Shown: positions 15,854 to 24,074, numbered from the stretch's first letter. The stretch: DNA of 27,251 nucleotides from DASRHK01 sp035650495 (GCA_035650495.1 DASRHK010000033.1:1-27251), one strand, 5' to 3'. The notes: generated from the letters alone by a model not told the origin. Numbers and translations: made by a program.

Positions 15854-16359
15854 ATCCCGAAGATCGCTTGCAAGAGCGCTTGCGCGCCTTGCCGAATGTT
15901 CCGCCGCCGGCCGATGGCTGGCCCGCGCTCGAGTCCGCCTTGCGTGCGCGCAAGCAGCAGCGCGTGCGCATCGCGTTCGCGCTCGCCGCGTCGCTGCTGG
16001 TGAGCTTCAGCGCCGTGCTGATGCTGCCGAAGCCCGATCCGATCATCACGAGCGCGCCGCCGCGCGTCGCGCAGGCGCAGGACGTGGCATCCCTGATGGC
16101 GCGCTCGCGCGCGCTGGAGAGCCATCTCGCCCAGATGCGCGAAGACGTTCCGGTGTGGGACGAGCGCTCGGCCGCGCGCGCGGCGCGGCTCGAAGGCGAG
16201 CTCTCGCTCGTCGACCTGCAGCTCTCCGGCGCCGAGCCGAACCGCGCGCAGCGGCTGTGGCGCGATCGCGTCGAGCTCCTCAACAAGCTGGTGCGCACGC
16301 ATCAGAACGCCGGCTTGATCAACGCTTCCTACACTCCGAGCACCGAGGATCACCTATGA
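15850..16359 (+). CDS. Single-pass membrane protein, probable anti-sigma factor
   Basis: I do not recognise a specific family in this 169 aa protein. Residues 1-38 are cytoplasmic and charged (LQERLRALPNVPPP). One membrane helix spans about 41-59, and the rest is predicted periplasmic with a helical, Arg/Glu/Ala-rich segment (about 75-155). The layout (a short cytoplasmic domain able to hold a sigma factor, one helix, a periplasmic sensor part) and the ATGA overlap with an ECF sigma gene are what one expects of a cognate anti-sigma factor. The Cys/His zinc motif of the ZAS-type anti-sigma factors is absent. The gene overlaps the next by ATGA as well. The role is inferred from context. Confidence 0.72.
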   Translation: MNPEDRLQERLRALPNVPPPADGWPALESALRARKQQRVRIAFALAASLLVSFSAVLMLPKPDPIITSAPPRVAQAQDVASLMARSRALESHLAQMREDVPVWDERSAARAARLEGELSLVDLQLSGAEPNRAQRLWRDRVELLNKLVRTHQNAGLINASYTPSTEDHL

Positions 16360-17306
16360 AGTTGCGATTCACGCTGGGCGCGGCGTTGTGCGCGCTCCTC
16401 TTCGCCGGCGCGGCCTCGGCCGCGAGCACGGACAAGGGCGACGCGGCTCGCCAGCGCGAGGTCGAGCAAGCGCGCAAGGAGCTGCGCGATGCGCGCGACG
16501 AGCTCGCGCGCGCCGCGAAGGAGCTCGCGCGCGCGACGGCGAAGCTCGAGCCGAACAGCCCGCAGGCGCGCGCGTTCGAGTTCGTCACCAATCCGCGCCG
16601 CGCGATGCTCGGCGTCGGCGTCGATACCGGGCCCGAGCGCAACGGCGAGCTGCACGGCGTGCTGATCACTGCGGTGACACCGGGCAGCGGCGCCGACAAG
16701 GCGGGCTTGAAGAGCGGCGACATCCTCACCTCCGCCAACGGCAAGAGCCTCGTCACCAAGAAGGGCGAGAAGCCGAAGCCGGAGCGCAAGCTGGTCGAGC
16801 TGATGAGCACGCTCTCGCCGGGAGACAAGGTCGATCTCGAGTACGAGCGCGAAGGCAAGAACGCGCGCGTCACCGTCATCGCGCAGCGACCCGAGCCGAT
16901 GAATTTCCCGATGATGGACCTCGAGGACGAGGATCTCGACGCGTTCATGTCCTCGATCCCGCCGATGCGGATGTGGAGCGGCGACGACGCCGGCCTGCAG
17001 CTGGCCAAGCTCGACGACGATCTCGCGAGCTACTTCCAGACGCACGACGGCGTCCTGGTGATCAAGGCGGCGAAGGACAAGGACGACGCCGTCGCGCTCA
17101 AGAGCGGCGATGTGATCCAGAGCATCGACGGCAGCACCATCGAGCTGCCGGTGGATGCGATGGATCGGTTGCGCGACGCCGGCGACAAGGAGGTCCGGAT
17201 CGAGGTGATCCGCCACGGCAAGCACGAGACGCTGAAGGGCAAATCGCCGCTGAAGCGGCTGGGCAAGCGCAAGCGCGTCGAAATTCACGGCGACGAGGAA
17301 CCTTGA
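16356..17306 (+). CDS. Exported protein with coiled coil and two PDZ domains
   Basis: This 316 aa protein has a signal peptide (1-22, ending AGAASA), so it is probably periplasmic. An Ala/Arg/Glu coiled coil follows (about 28-65). A first PDZ domain covers about 84-170 (MLGVGVDTG, VTPGSGADKAGLKSGDILTSANG) and a second about 205-295 (VLVIKAAKDKDDAVALKSGDVIQSIDG). There is no protease domain or Ser/His/Asp triad, so it is not a DegP/DegS protease; the PDZ domains probably bind exposed C-termini or partner proteins. It is the third member of the ECF sigma/anti-sigma operon (ATGA overlap at 16356), which suggests it senses or modulates the signal that releases the sigma factor. A hairpin spans its stop codon. 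Confidence 0.85.
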   Translation: MKLRFTLGAALCALLFAGAASAASTDKGDAARQREVEQARKELRDARDELARAAKELARATAKLEPNSPQARAFEFVTNPRRAMLGVGVDTGPERNGELHGVLITAVTPGSGADKAGLKSGDILTSANGKSLVTKKGEKPKPERKLVELMSTLSPGDKVDLEYEREGKNARVTVIAQRPEPMNFPMMDLEDEDLDAFMSSIPPMRMWSGDDAGLQLAKLDDDLASYFQTHDGVLVIKAAKDKDDAVALKSGDVIQSIDGSTIELPVDAMDRLRDAGDKEVRIEVIRHGKHETLKGKSPLKRLGKRKRVEIHGDEEP

Positions 17307-17382
17307 TCGGAGGTTCCGGTCACAAGGCGTGAAGAGAGTCGCATCTCTCTTCCTCGCACGAAGCACATCCCTCCCGTGCTTC
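17297..17382 (+). ncRNA. Structured 3' end of the ECF operon; candidate 3'UTR-derived small RNA
   Basis: Three perfect inverted repeats follow one another: GGAACC/GGTTCC (17297-17302, 17312-17317, spanning the TGA), GAAGAGAG/CTCTCTTC (17331-17338, 17345-17352, loop TCGCAT) and GAAGCAC/GTGCTTC (17360-17366, 17376-17382). The last has the loop ATCCCTCCC, which exposes CCTCC, complementary to a Shine-Dalgarno core. The intrinsic terminator starts 12 bases later. Several stem-loops, a C-rich loop and a terminator are the build of some trans-acting sRNAs. No separate promoter is evident, so it would be cut from the operon mRNA. It could instead only stabilise the mRNA end. Confidence 0.4.
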
Positions 17383-17393
17383 ATCATGTTCTT

Positions 17394-17418
17394 AGGCGGC
17401 CTCCGGGCCGCCTTTTTT
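17394..17418 (+). terminator. Intrinsic terminator of the ECF sigma operon
   Basis: AGGCGGCC-TCCG-GGCCGCCT (17394-17413) forms an 8-base-pair GC-rich stem and is followed by a T-run to 17418. It separates the sigma operon from the oxidoreductase gene 32 bases further on. Confidence 0.93.
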
Positions 17419-17449
17419 ATTGGCTCGCCTGGGTTAGCATGCGGCTCCC

Positions 17450-18469
17450 ATGCGCGCGATCTACATTCGCCGTCCCGGCGGTCCCGAGGTGCTGGAAGTC
17501 CGTGACGTCGCTGACCCGACGCCGGGCGGCAACGAAGTGGTCATCCGCGTGCAGGCAGCCGGCATCAATTTCGCCGACGTGCTGGCGCGACAAGGCATCT
17601 ATCCGGACGCGCCGCCCTATCCCTGCGTGGTCGGCTACGAAGTTGCCGGCGTGGTCACCGCGGTCGGCAGCGCCGCGCTGCAGAAGTGGATCGGCAAGGA
17701 AGTGCTCGCGCTCACCAATTTCGGCGGTTACGCGGAGCTCGCGCGCTGCGACGCGAACTATGTCTGGGAAAAGCCGGCGGGGCTCTCGTTCGAGACCGCA
17801 GCCGCGATCCCGCTCACCTATATCACTGCATGGGCACTGCTCGTGGCATCGGGGCGCGTCGGCGACGGAGATCTCGTGCTGATCCACAACGCCGGCGGCG
17901 GCGTCGGGCTCGCGGCGATCGACATCGCACGCCGCTTCGGCGCGACCACGATCGGCACGGCGAGCGCGCGCAAGCACGATTTCCTGAAGTCGCGCGGGCT
18001 GGATCACGCGATCGACTACACCCAAGGCGACTGGGTGAAGGAAGTGCGCGCCCTCACGCGCGGCAAGGGCGTGACGCTCGCGATCGATCCGCTCGGCGGC
18101 GTGAACTGGAAGAAAACGTATTCCGTGCTGCAGCCGACGGGCCGCATGGGGATGTTCGGCATCTCGACCGCGGCCAAAGGCGGCGGGCCGCTGGCGAAGC
18201 TCAACCTCGCGAAGCTCGCGCTCGCCACGCCCATCTTCCATCCGTTCAAGATGATCCCCGCGAACCGCGGCGTGTTCGGGATCAACATCCACGGCATGTA
18301 CGGCGAGCACGAGAAGTTCACCGCGTGGATGCGCGAGATCCTCGCGGGCGCACAAGCGGGCTGGCTCCGGCCGCACGTGGACCGCATCTACAAGTTCGGT
18401 CAGGCCGGCGAGGCGCACGCCTGGATCGAAGGACGCGGCAACATCGGCAAGGTGCTACTGATTCCGTAG
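17450..18469 (+). CDS. Quinone oxidoreductase-like medium-chain dehydrogenase/reductase
   Basis: This 339 aa cytoplasmic NAD(P)H-dependent enzyme belongs to the MDR superfamily. The N-terminal GroES-like domain starts MRAIYIRRPGGPEVLEV and carries AAGINFADVLARQG. The Rossmann domain carries NAGGGVGLAAIDIARRFG (about 150-167) and GKGVTLAIDPLGG. Zinc-ligand cysteines of alcohol dehydrogenases are absent, as in quinone oxidoreductases and VAT-1-like proteins. The substrate is not readable. The start has no Shine-Dalgarno sequence, and a -10-like TAGCAT ends 9 bases before the ATG, so the mRNA may be leaderless. It is the first gene of a run of same-strand genes to 24902. Confidence 0.9.
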   Translation: MRAIYIRRPGGPEVLEVRDVADPTPGGNEVVIRVQAAGINFADVLARQGIYPDAPPYPCVVGYEVAGVVTAVGSAALQKWIGKEVLALTNFGGYAELARCDANYVWEKPAGLSFETAAAIPLTYITAWALLVASGRVGDGDLVLIHNAGGGVGLAAIDIARRFGATTIGTASARKHDFLKSRGLDHAIDYTQGDWVKEVRALTRGKGVTLAIDPLGGVNWKKTYSVLQPTGRMGMFGISTAAKGGGPLAKLNLAKLALATPIFHPFKMIPANRGVFGINIHGMYGEHEKFTAWMREILAGAQAGWLRPHVDRIYKFGQAGEAHAWIEGRGNIGKVLLIP

Positions 18470-18491
18470 CGGTGCAAAACGGGGGCGATCG

Positions 18492-19202
18492 ATGACGCGC
18501 AGTCGCTGGATCGTCGTGCTGGTGCTCGCCGCCCTGGTGGCGGCGTTCTTCGCGCTCGGGCTGCAGCGCTACCTTTCGCTCGAGTTCTTCAAGTCGCAGC
18601 AGGCGGCGATCGAGGCGTATCGCGAGGCCCATCCGATCCGGGCCGCCGCGATCTTCTTCTGCATCTATGTCGCGGTGACGTCGGTCTCGTTGCCGGGTGC
18701 CGGCATCATGACGCTCGCCGGCGGCGCGATCTTCGGCCTGCTCTGGGGCACGGTCCTCTGCTCATTTGCCGCGGCGATCGGCGGCACGCTCGCATTCCTC
18801 ATCGCGCGCTTCGTGCTGCGCGACGCGATCCAGCACCGATACGGCGACAAGCTCAAGGTGATCAACGACGGCGTCGCTCGAGACGGCGCCTTCTACCTGT
18901 TCACGCTGCGGCTCATCCCCGCGTTCCCGTTCTTCATCATCAATCTCGTGATGGCGCTCACGCCGATCCCGGTGCGTACCTTCTATTGGGTGTCGCAGCT
19001 CGGCATGCTCGCCGGCACGATGGTGTTCGTGAACGCCGGCACGCAGCTCGCGCGGATCACCTCCCTGCGCGGCATACTTTCGCCGGGACTCATCGGGGCG
19101 TTCGTGCTGCTCGGCGTGTTTCCATTGATCGCGAGAAAAATCATCGAAGCCGTCAAAAGGCGCAGGGGCGACCATGAGCCACGAAGCACCGAAGAAGTTT
19201 GA
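18492..19202 (+). CDS. TVP38/TMEM64 (VTT domain, DedA-like) membrane protein
   Basis: This 236 aa inner-membrane protein has an N-terminal helix (about 7-25). The VTT core shows GGAIFGLLWGTVLCSFAAAIGG followed by AFLIARFVLR and FTLRLIPAFPFFIINLVMAL (the RxxPxxP-type re-entrant motif), plus further C-terminal helices and a basic tail. Proteins of this superfamily include lipid scramblases and flippases and members that help membrane homeostasis. Its 3' end overlaps the next gene by 29 bases, so the two are coupled. This pairing with a MerA-like flavoprotein recurs in other proteobacteria, where the two can be fused (family knowledge). Confidence 0.92.
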   Translation: MTRSRWIVVLVLAALVAAFFALGLQRYLSLEFFKSQQAAIEAYREAHPIRAAAIFFCIYVAVTSVSLPGAGIMTLAGGAIFGLLWGTVLCSFAAAIGGTLAFLIARFVLRDAIQHRYGDKLKVINDGVARDGAFYLFTLRLIPAFPFFIINLVMALTPIPVRTFYWVSQLGMLAGTMVFVNAGTQLARITSLRGILSPGLIGAFVLLGVFPLIARKIIEAVKRRRGDHEPRSTEEV

Positions 19203-20652
19203 TCGCAACCTGATCGTCATCGGCGGCGGCAGCGCGGGGCTGGTCACCGCGTACATCGCCGCAGCGGTGAAAGCCAAGGTGACGCTCATCGAGCGAGGCG
19301 CGATGGGCGGGGATTGCCTCAACACGGGCTGTGTGCCGTCGAAGGCGATCATCCGCACGGCGAAGCTGCTCGACAACGCGCGTCGCGCACAGGAGTTCGG
19401 CATCAAGTCGTTGCGCGCCGACGTCGACTTCGCACAAGTGATGGAGCGTGTGCAGCGCGTCGTCAAGGCGATCGAGCCGCACGATTCGGTCGAGCGCTAC
19501 ACGGGCCTCGGCGTCGAGGTGCTGCAAGGCGAAGCGCGACTCGTCACGCCGTGGAGCGTCGAGGTCACGCTGCACGACGGAAAAAAGCAGACGCTGACTG
19601 CGCGCGACATCGTCATCGCCGCCGGCGCCGAGCCATTCGTGCCGCCGATTCCCGGCTTGAAGGAGCACGGCTATCTCACGAGCGACACAGTCTGGGAAAT
19701 CCGCGAGCAGCCGAAGCGCCTCGTCGTGCTCGGCGGCGGACCGATCGGCTCGGAGCTGACGCAGGCCTTCGCGCGACTCGGCTCGAAGGTGACGCAGATC
19801 GAGATGCTGCCGCGCATCCTGCCGCGCGAGGACGTGGAGATCGCCGAGATGGTGATGAAGCGCTTTCGCGCCGAAGGCATCGATGTGCGCGTCGGCACCA
19901 AAGCCAAGAGCGTCGTGCGCGAGGGCGATCAGAAATATCTCGTCGTCGAGAAGGACGGTCGCGACGAGAGATTGCCGTTCGATCAGATCCTCGTCGCCGT
20001 CGGCCGCGCCGCGCGTCTCAAGGGCTACGGCCTGCAGGAGCTCGGCGTGAAGACCGGCAAGACGGTCGAGGTCAACGAATTCCTGCAGACGAATTTCGAG
20101 AACATCTACGCGTGCGGTGACGTCGCGGGTCCTTACCAGTTCACGCACACCGCTTCGCACATGGCTTGGTACTGCGCGGTCAACGCACTGTTCGGGCCGC
20201 TGCTCAAGCTGCGCGGCGGCAAGTTCAAGGTCGATTACTCCGTGATCCCGTGGGCGACGTTCACCGAGCCCGAGGTCGCGCGCGTCGGCTTGAACGAGCT
20301 CGAGGCGAAGGAAAAGAAGATCCCGTACGAGCTGACGACCTTCGATCTCGAAGAGCTCGATCGCGCGATCGCCGACGAGGAAGCGCACGGCGTCGTCAAG
20401 GTGCTCACGGTTCCCGGCAAGGACCAGATCCTCGGCGTCACCATCGCGGGTGAGCACGCCGGCGACATCATCGCGGAGTACGTGCTCGCGATGCGCCACC
20501 GCATCGGGCTCAACAAGATCCTCGGCACCATCCACATCTATCCGACGCTCGCGGAGATGAACAAGTACGCCGCCGGCAACTGGAAGAAGGCGCACGCGCC
20601 CGAAGGCGCGCTCAAGTTCCTCGAGAAATTCCACGCGTGGAGACGCGGCTGA
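19174..20652 (+). CDS. Pyridine nucleotide-disulfide oxidoreductase (MerA/dihydrolipoamide dehydrogenase-like)
   Basis: This 492 aa FAD enzyme has an FAD-binding VIGGGSAGLVTA (about 15-26), a redox disulfide GGDCLNTGCVPSK (Cys48/Cys53), an NAD(P)-binding VVLGGGPIGSELTQAFARLG, the second FAD motif YACGDVAGP, and a C-terminal dimer domain. It is not a true mercuric reductase: the N-terminal metal-binding domain and the C-terminal vicinal Cys pair are missing. It also departs from dihydrolipoamide dehydrogenase, because the HPT of the His-Glu catalytic pair reads YPT (IYPTLAEM). The electron acceptor is therefore unknown. It overlaps the VTT membrane protein gene and probably acts with it. Confidence 0.88.
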   Translation: MSHEAPKKFDRNLIVIGGGSAGLVTAYIAAAVKAKVTLIERGAMGGDCLNTGCVPSKAIIRTAKLLDNARRAQEFGIKSLRADVDFAQVMERVQRVVKAIEPHDSVERYTGLGVEVLQGEARLVTPWSVEVTLHDGKKQTLTARDIVIAAGAEPFVPPIPGLKEHGYLTSDTVWEIREQPKRLVVLGGGPIGSELTQAFARLGSKVTQIEMLPRILPREDVEIAEMVMKRFRAEGIDVRVGTKAKSVVREGDQKYLVVEKDGRDERLPFDQILVAVGRAARLKGYGLQELGVKTGKTVEVNEFLQTNFENIYACGDVAGPYQFTHTASHMAWYCAVNALFGPLLKLRGGKFKVDYSVIPWATFTEPEVARVGLNELEAKEKKIPYELTTFDLEELDRAIADEEAHGVVKVLTVPGKDQILGVTIAGEHAGDIIAEYVLAMRHRIGLNKILGTIHIYPTLAEMNKYAAGNWKKAHAPEGALKFLEKFHAWRRG

Positions 20653-20654
20653 TC

Positions 20655-21338
20655 ATGGCCAACGTCGTGCTGCATCAATGGGAGATGTCCCCGTTCTGCA
20701 ACAAGACGCGGCGCTGCCTGAATCACAAGGGCGTGCCGTTCACCGTGGTCAACTACAACGGACTGCTCGCCGCGCGCGCGAGCTCCTTGTCGAAGGTCGG
20801 CAAGCTGCCCGTGCTCGAGTGGGACGGCAGCCGCATCCAGGACTCGACGCGCATCGCGCATTTCCTCGACGAGAAGATTCCGGCGAAGCCGCTCTACCCG
20901 AAAGAGCCGCAGGAGCTCGCCGCGACGGTGCTGTGGGAAGACTGGGCCGGCCAGTCGCTGTATTTCTACGAGATCTATTTCCGCATGCTCGATCCGGCCT
21001 CGCTCGAGCGCGGACTCGATCTCATTTGCGCCGGGCGCCCGAAGTGGGAGCGCGCGGTGATGAAGTTCGTGTTCAAGCGACGCTATCCGCGCAAGCTGCG
21101 CGAGCAGGGGCTCGCACGGCTCGATCGCGCGGAAGTCGAGCAACAGTTCTTCGCGCTGCTCGCTGCGCTCGAAGCGCTGTTCGAAGGCCGTCCAGCCCTC
21201 GCCGGCATGGAGATCGGCATCGCCGACATCTCGGTGGGCGCGCAGCTCGACGAGCTCTGCCGCACCAGCGATCTGCGCGATCGCGTGCTGGCCTATCCAC
21301 GCATCAAAGCGTGGCTCGCGAAGCTGCCGCCCGCATGA
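20655..21338 (+). CDS. Glutathione S-transferase family protein
   Basis: This 227 aa soluble protein has an N-terminal thioredoxin-like domain (VVLHQWEMSPFCNKTRRCL, then VGKLPVLEWDG and QDSTRIAHFLDE) and an all-helical C-terminal domain (FFALLAALEALFEGRPALAGMEIGIADISVG). The likely catalytic position is the SPFC motif near residues 12-15, so it may be Cys- or Ser-type. The ATG at 20655 is preferred over a GTG at 20637 inside the previous gene; it lies 2 bases after the flavoprotein stop. The end overlaps the next gene by ATGA. The substrate is unknown. Confidence 0.88.
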   Translation: MANVVLHQWEMSPFCNKTRRCLNHKGVPFTVVNYNGLLAARASSLSKVGKLPVLEWDGSRIQDSTRIAHFLDEKIPAKPLYPKEPQELAATVLWEDWAGQSLYFYEIYFRMLDPASLERGLDLICAGRPKWERAVMKFVFKRRYPRKLREQGLARLDRAEVEQQFFALLAALEALFEGRPALAGMEIGIADISVGAQLDELCRTSDLRDRVLAYPRIKAWLAKLPPA

Positions 21339-22144
21339 TCATCGACGCCTGGGCACAGCATCCGACGCTGCGCTTGATGCAGCAGCCCTGGCTGCAGTCA
21401 CTGCAGCGGTGGACGCACGGAAAGATTCCGACAGGCGAAATCCCGGTCGCGACGACGATCGCCGCGATGGACGCCGCCGGCGTCTCGCGCTCGCTGATCT
21501 CGGCATGGCACGGCCCGCTGGGCGCGCTCGTCACCAACGACGAAGTCGCGAGCTTCGTGAAGCAGGCGCCCGATCGTCTCGTCGGCGTCGGCTCCGTCGA
21601 CCTCACGCGACCAATGCACGCGGTGCGCGAAGTGCGTCGATGCGTGCGCGAGCTCGGCTTCAAGGCGATCCGCGTCTTGCCGTGGCTGTGGAACCTGCCA
21701 CCGAACGATCGGCGCTTCTATCCCGTCTATGTCGCGTGCTGCGAGCTCGGCGTGCCGTTCTGCACGCAGGTCGGACACACCGGCCCGCTGATGCCGTCGG
21801 AGCCGGGGCGGCCGATTCCGTATCTCGACGAGGTTGCGCTCGACTTCCCCGATCTCGTCATCATCGGCGGACACGTCGGCTTTCCCTGGCTCAGCGAGAT
21901 CATCTCGCTGTGCATGAAGTACCCCAACGTCTACATCGACACGTCCGCGTACACCGTGAAGCGCTATCCGCCGGAGCTCGTCGCGTACATGAAAGCGCAC
22001 GGCGCGAAGAAGGTTCTCTTCGGCAGCAACTATCCGATGATCGCGCCCGCGGACTGCCTGCGCGATCTCGCGGATCTGCAATTGAGCGAGGAAGGCAAGG
22101 CCGCGTTCCTGGGCGGCAACGCGGCTCGCGTATTCAAGCTGTAA
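21335..22144 (+). CDS. Amidohydrolase_2 (metal-dependent TIM-barrel hydrolase) family protein with altered metal site
   Basis: This 269 aa protein matches the decarboxylase/hydrolase family of TIM barrels (QVGHTGP, IIGGHVGFPW, NVYIDTSAY, KVLFGSNYPM, FLGGNAARVF). The family normally starts with an HxH metal pair and ends with an Asp in GSDxP. Here the N-terminus reads MIIDAWAQHP and the late motif GSNYPM, so the HxH is lost and the Asp is Asn. A changed or absent metal is likely, and the chemistry cannot be predicted. The start overlaps the GST gene by ATGA (21335), indicating a shared function with it. The next gene starts 8 bases after the stop. Confidence 0.85.
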   Translation: MIIDAWAQHPTLRLMQQPWLQSLQRWTHGKIPTGEIPVATTIAAMDAAGVSRSLISAWHGPLGALVTNDEVASFVKQAPDRLVGVGSVDLTRPMHAVREVRRCVRELGFKAIRVLPWLWNLPPNDRRFYPVYVACCELGVPFCTQVGHTGPLMPSEPGRPIPYLDEVALDFPDLVIIGGHVGFPWLSEIISLCMKYPNVYIDTSAYTVKRYPPELVAYMKAHGAKKVLFGSNYPMIAPADCLRDLADLQLSEEGKAAFLGGNAARVFKL

Positions 22145-22152
22145 GGAGATCC

Positions 22153-24036
22153 GTGTCCGGCAAGAGCCAGTTCGGATTGCTCAAGGAGCGTCGCTTCGGC
22201 GCGTTCTTCTGCGTGCAGACGCTCGGCGCCTTCAACGACAATGTGTTCAAGAACGCGCTCGGCGTGCTGGTCACGTTCGGCGCGCTCGCGCTGACCCCCG
22301 CACAGGTCGACTTCGACCAGAACCTCGCGGCTGTTCTCTTCATCCTGCCGTTCTTTCTGTTCTCCGCGACGTCGGGACAGATCGCGGAGCGCTACGAGAA
22401 GTCGCGCCTGATCCGCGGCGTGAAGCTGCTCGAAGTGGCGATCGCGATCCTCGCCGCGATCGGGCTCTACCTGAAGAGCGTGCCGTTCCTGTTCGCCGTG
22501 CTCTTCCTGCTGGGCCTGCAAGCGACGCTGTTCGGACCGGTGAAGTACTCGATCCTGCCGCAGGTGCTGCATCCCGACGAGATCGTCGGCGGCAATGCGC
22601 TCGTGGAAACCGCGACGTCGCTCGCGATCCTGCTCGGTCTGATGGTCGGCGGCATCCTCATGAGTCTCGGCGGAGGAACCACCTGGGTGAGCATCGTCGT
22701 GCTCGCCGTCGCGATCGCCGGCTACGTCGCGGCGCGTGCGATTCCTCCAGCCGCCGCGAGCGCGCCCGATCTCAAGATCAACTGGAATCCGGTCACCGAG
22801 ACCTGGCGCAACCTCAAGTTCATGCAGGGCAACCGCACGGTGTTCCTGTCGGTGCTCGGCATCTCGTGGTTCTGGTTCTACGGGGCGATGCTCCTCACGC
22901 AGCTGCCGAACTACACGCGCGTCTTCCTCGGCGGCGGCGAGCGTGTGTTCACGCTGCTGCTCGGCGTGTTCTGCGTCGGCACAGCGATCGGATCGCTGCT
23001 GTGCGAGCGGCTCTCAGGTCACAAGGTCGAGATCGGTCTCGTGCCGCTCGGATCGATCGGCCTCACGCTGTTCGGCGTCGATCTGTACTTCGCGCATCCC
23101 GATGCGGCGACCACGGTCGATCAGTCCGTGAGCGCGTTCCTCGGCGTCCCTTCGAATCATCGCGTGCTGTGGGACCTCGGGCTGATCGGTCTCTTCGCCG
23201 GCTTCTACATCGTTCCGCTCTATGCACTCGTACAGACGCGATCCGAAGCCTCGCACCGCTCGCGCATCATCGCCGGCAACAACATCCTGAACGCGCTGTT
23301 CATGGTCGTGTCCGCGATCGGCGCGATCCTCCTGTTCAAGGCCGGGCTGACGATTCCGGAGCTGCTGCTCACGACAGCGCTGATGAACGCGGCGGTCGCG
23401 GTGTTCATCTATTCGCTGGTGCCGGAATTCCTGATGCGGTTCCTGGTATGGATCCTCATCAACACGCTCTATCGCATCCGCGTCGAAGGCCTCGACAACA
23501 TCCCCGACGAAGGGCCGGCGGTTGTCGTCTGCAATCACGTGAGCTTCGTCGACGCCTTGATCCTCGGCGGCACCATCCGCAGGCCGGTGCGCTTCGTCAT
23601 GTATCACAAGATCTTCCGCATCCCGGTGCTGAACTTCATCTTCCGCACGGCCAAGGCGATCCCGATCGCCGGCGCGAAGGAAGACGAGCAACTGATGAAC
23701 CGCGCGTTCGACGAAGTCGCGAAGACGCTCGCCGAAGGCGAAGTGGTCGGCATCTTCCCGGAAGGCGGCATCACCTACGACGGCGAGATCCAGCATTTCC
23801 GTCCGGGCATCGAGCGCATCCTCGCGCGCTCGCCGGTGCCGGTGATTCCGCTCGCGCTGCGCGGACTGTGGGGCAGCGTGTTCTCGCGCCGCGACGGCGC
23901 GTTGAAGCGCATGCGGCTGCCGCGGCGATTCTGGTCGAAGATCGCGCTGGTCGCCGGCACAGCGGTGCCAGCCTCGCTGGCCAGCGCGGAGTCGCTCGAA
24001 GCGCGCGTGCGCGATCTGCGGGGCGCCGAAGCCTAG
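22153..24036 (+). CDS. Fusion of MFS lysophospholipid transporter (LplT-like) and PlsC-type acyltransferase
   Basis: This 627 aa protein begins with a GTG at 22153, preceded by AAGGAGAT. Residues 1 to about 430 are an MFS transporter of the LplT type (FGAFFCVQTLGAFNDNVFKNAL at the start, then 10-12 hydrophobic helices). Residues about 435-627 are a 1-acylglycerol-phosphate acyltransferase domain: NHVSFVD gives the HX4D catalytic pair (His462, Asp467), FPEGG is at 535-539, and PVIPLAL follows. In E. coli, LplT flips lysophospholipids inward and Aas re-acylates them. Here the flippase and acyltransferase are one chain, without the acyl-ACP synthetase domain of Aas. The likely job is phospholipid repair or remodelling. 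Confidence 0.92.
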   Translation: MSGKSQFGLLKERRFGAFFCVQTLGAFNDNVFKNALGVLVTFGALALTPAQVDFDQNLAAVLFILPFFLFSATSGQIAERYEKSRLIRGVKLLEVAIAILAAIGLYLKSVPFLFAVLFLLGLQATLFGPVKYSILPQVLHPDEIVGGNALVETATSLAILLGLMVGGILMSLGGGTTWVSIVVLAVAIAGYVAARAIPPAAASAPDLKINWNPVTETWRNLKFMQGNRTVFLSVLGISWFWFYGAMLLTQLPNYTRVFLGGGERVFTLLLGVFCVGTAIGSLLCERLSGHKVEIGLVPLGSIGLTLFGVDLYFAHPDAATTVDQSVSAFLGVPSNHRVLWDLGLIGLFAGFYIVPLYALVQTRSEASHRSRIIAGNNILNALFMVVSAIGAILLFKAGLTIPELLLTTALMNAAVAVFIYSLVPEFLMRFLVWILINTLYRIRVEGLDNIPDEGPAVVVCNHVSFVDALILGGTIRRPVRFVMYHKIFRIPVLNFIFRTAKAIPIAGAKEDEQLMNRAFDEVAKTLAEGEVVGIFPEGGITYDGEIQHFRPGIERILARSPVPVIPLALRGLWGSVFSRRDGALKRMRLPRRFWSKIALVAGTAVPASLASAESLEARVRDLRGAEA

Positions 24037-24074
24037 GCGTCATCGATCCTTCACGCGCTCTTCGCTGCACGGCA

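Noticed and set aside
19174..20652. Mercuric reductase (merA) of a mercury resistance operon
   Set aside because: No heavy-metal-binding N-terminal domain, no C-terminal Cys pair, and no merR, merT or merP nearby.
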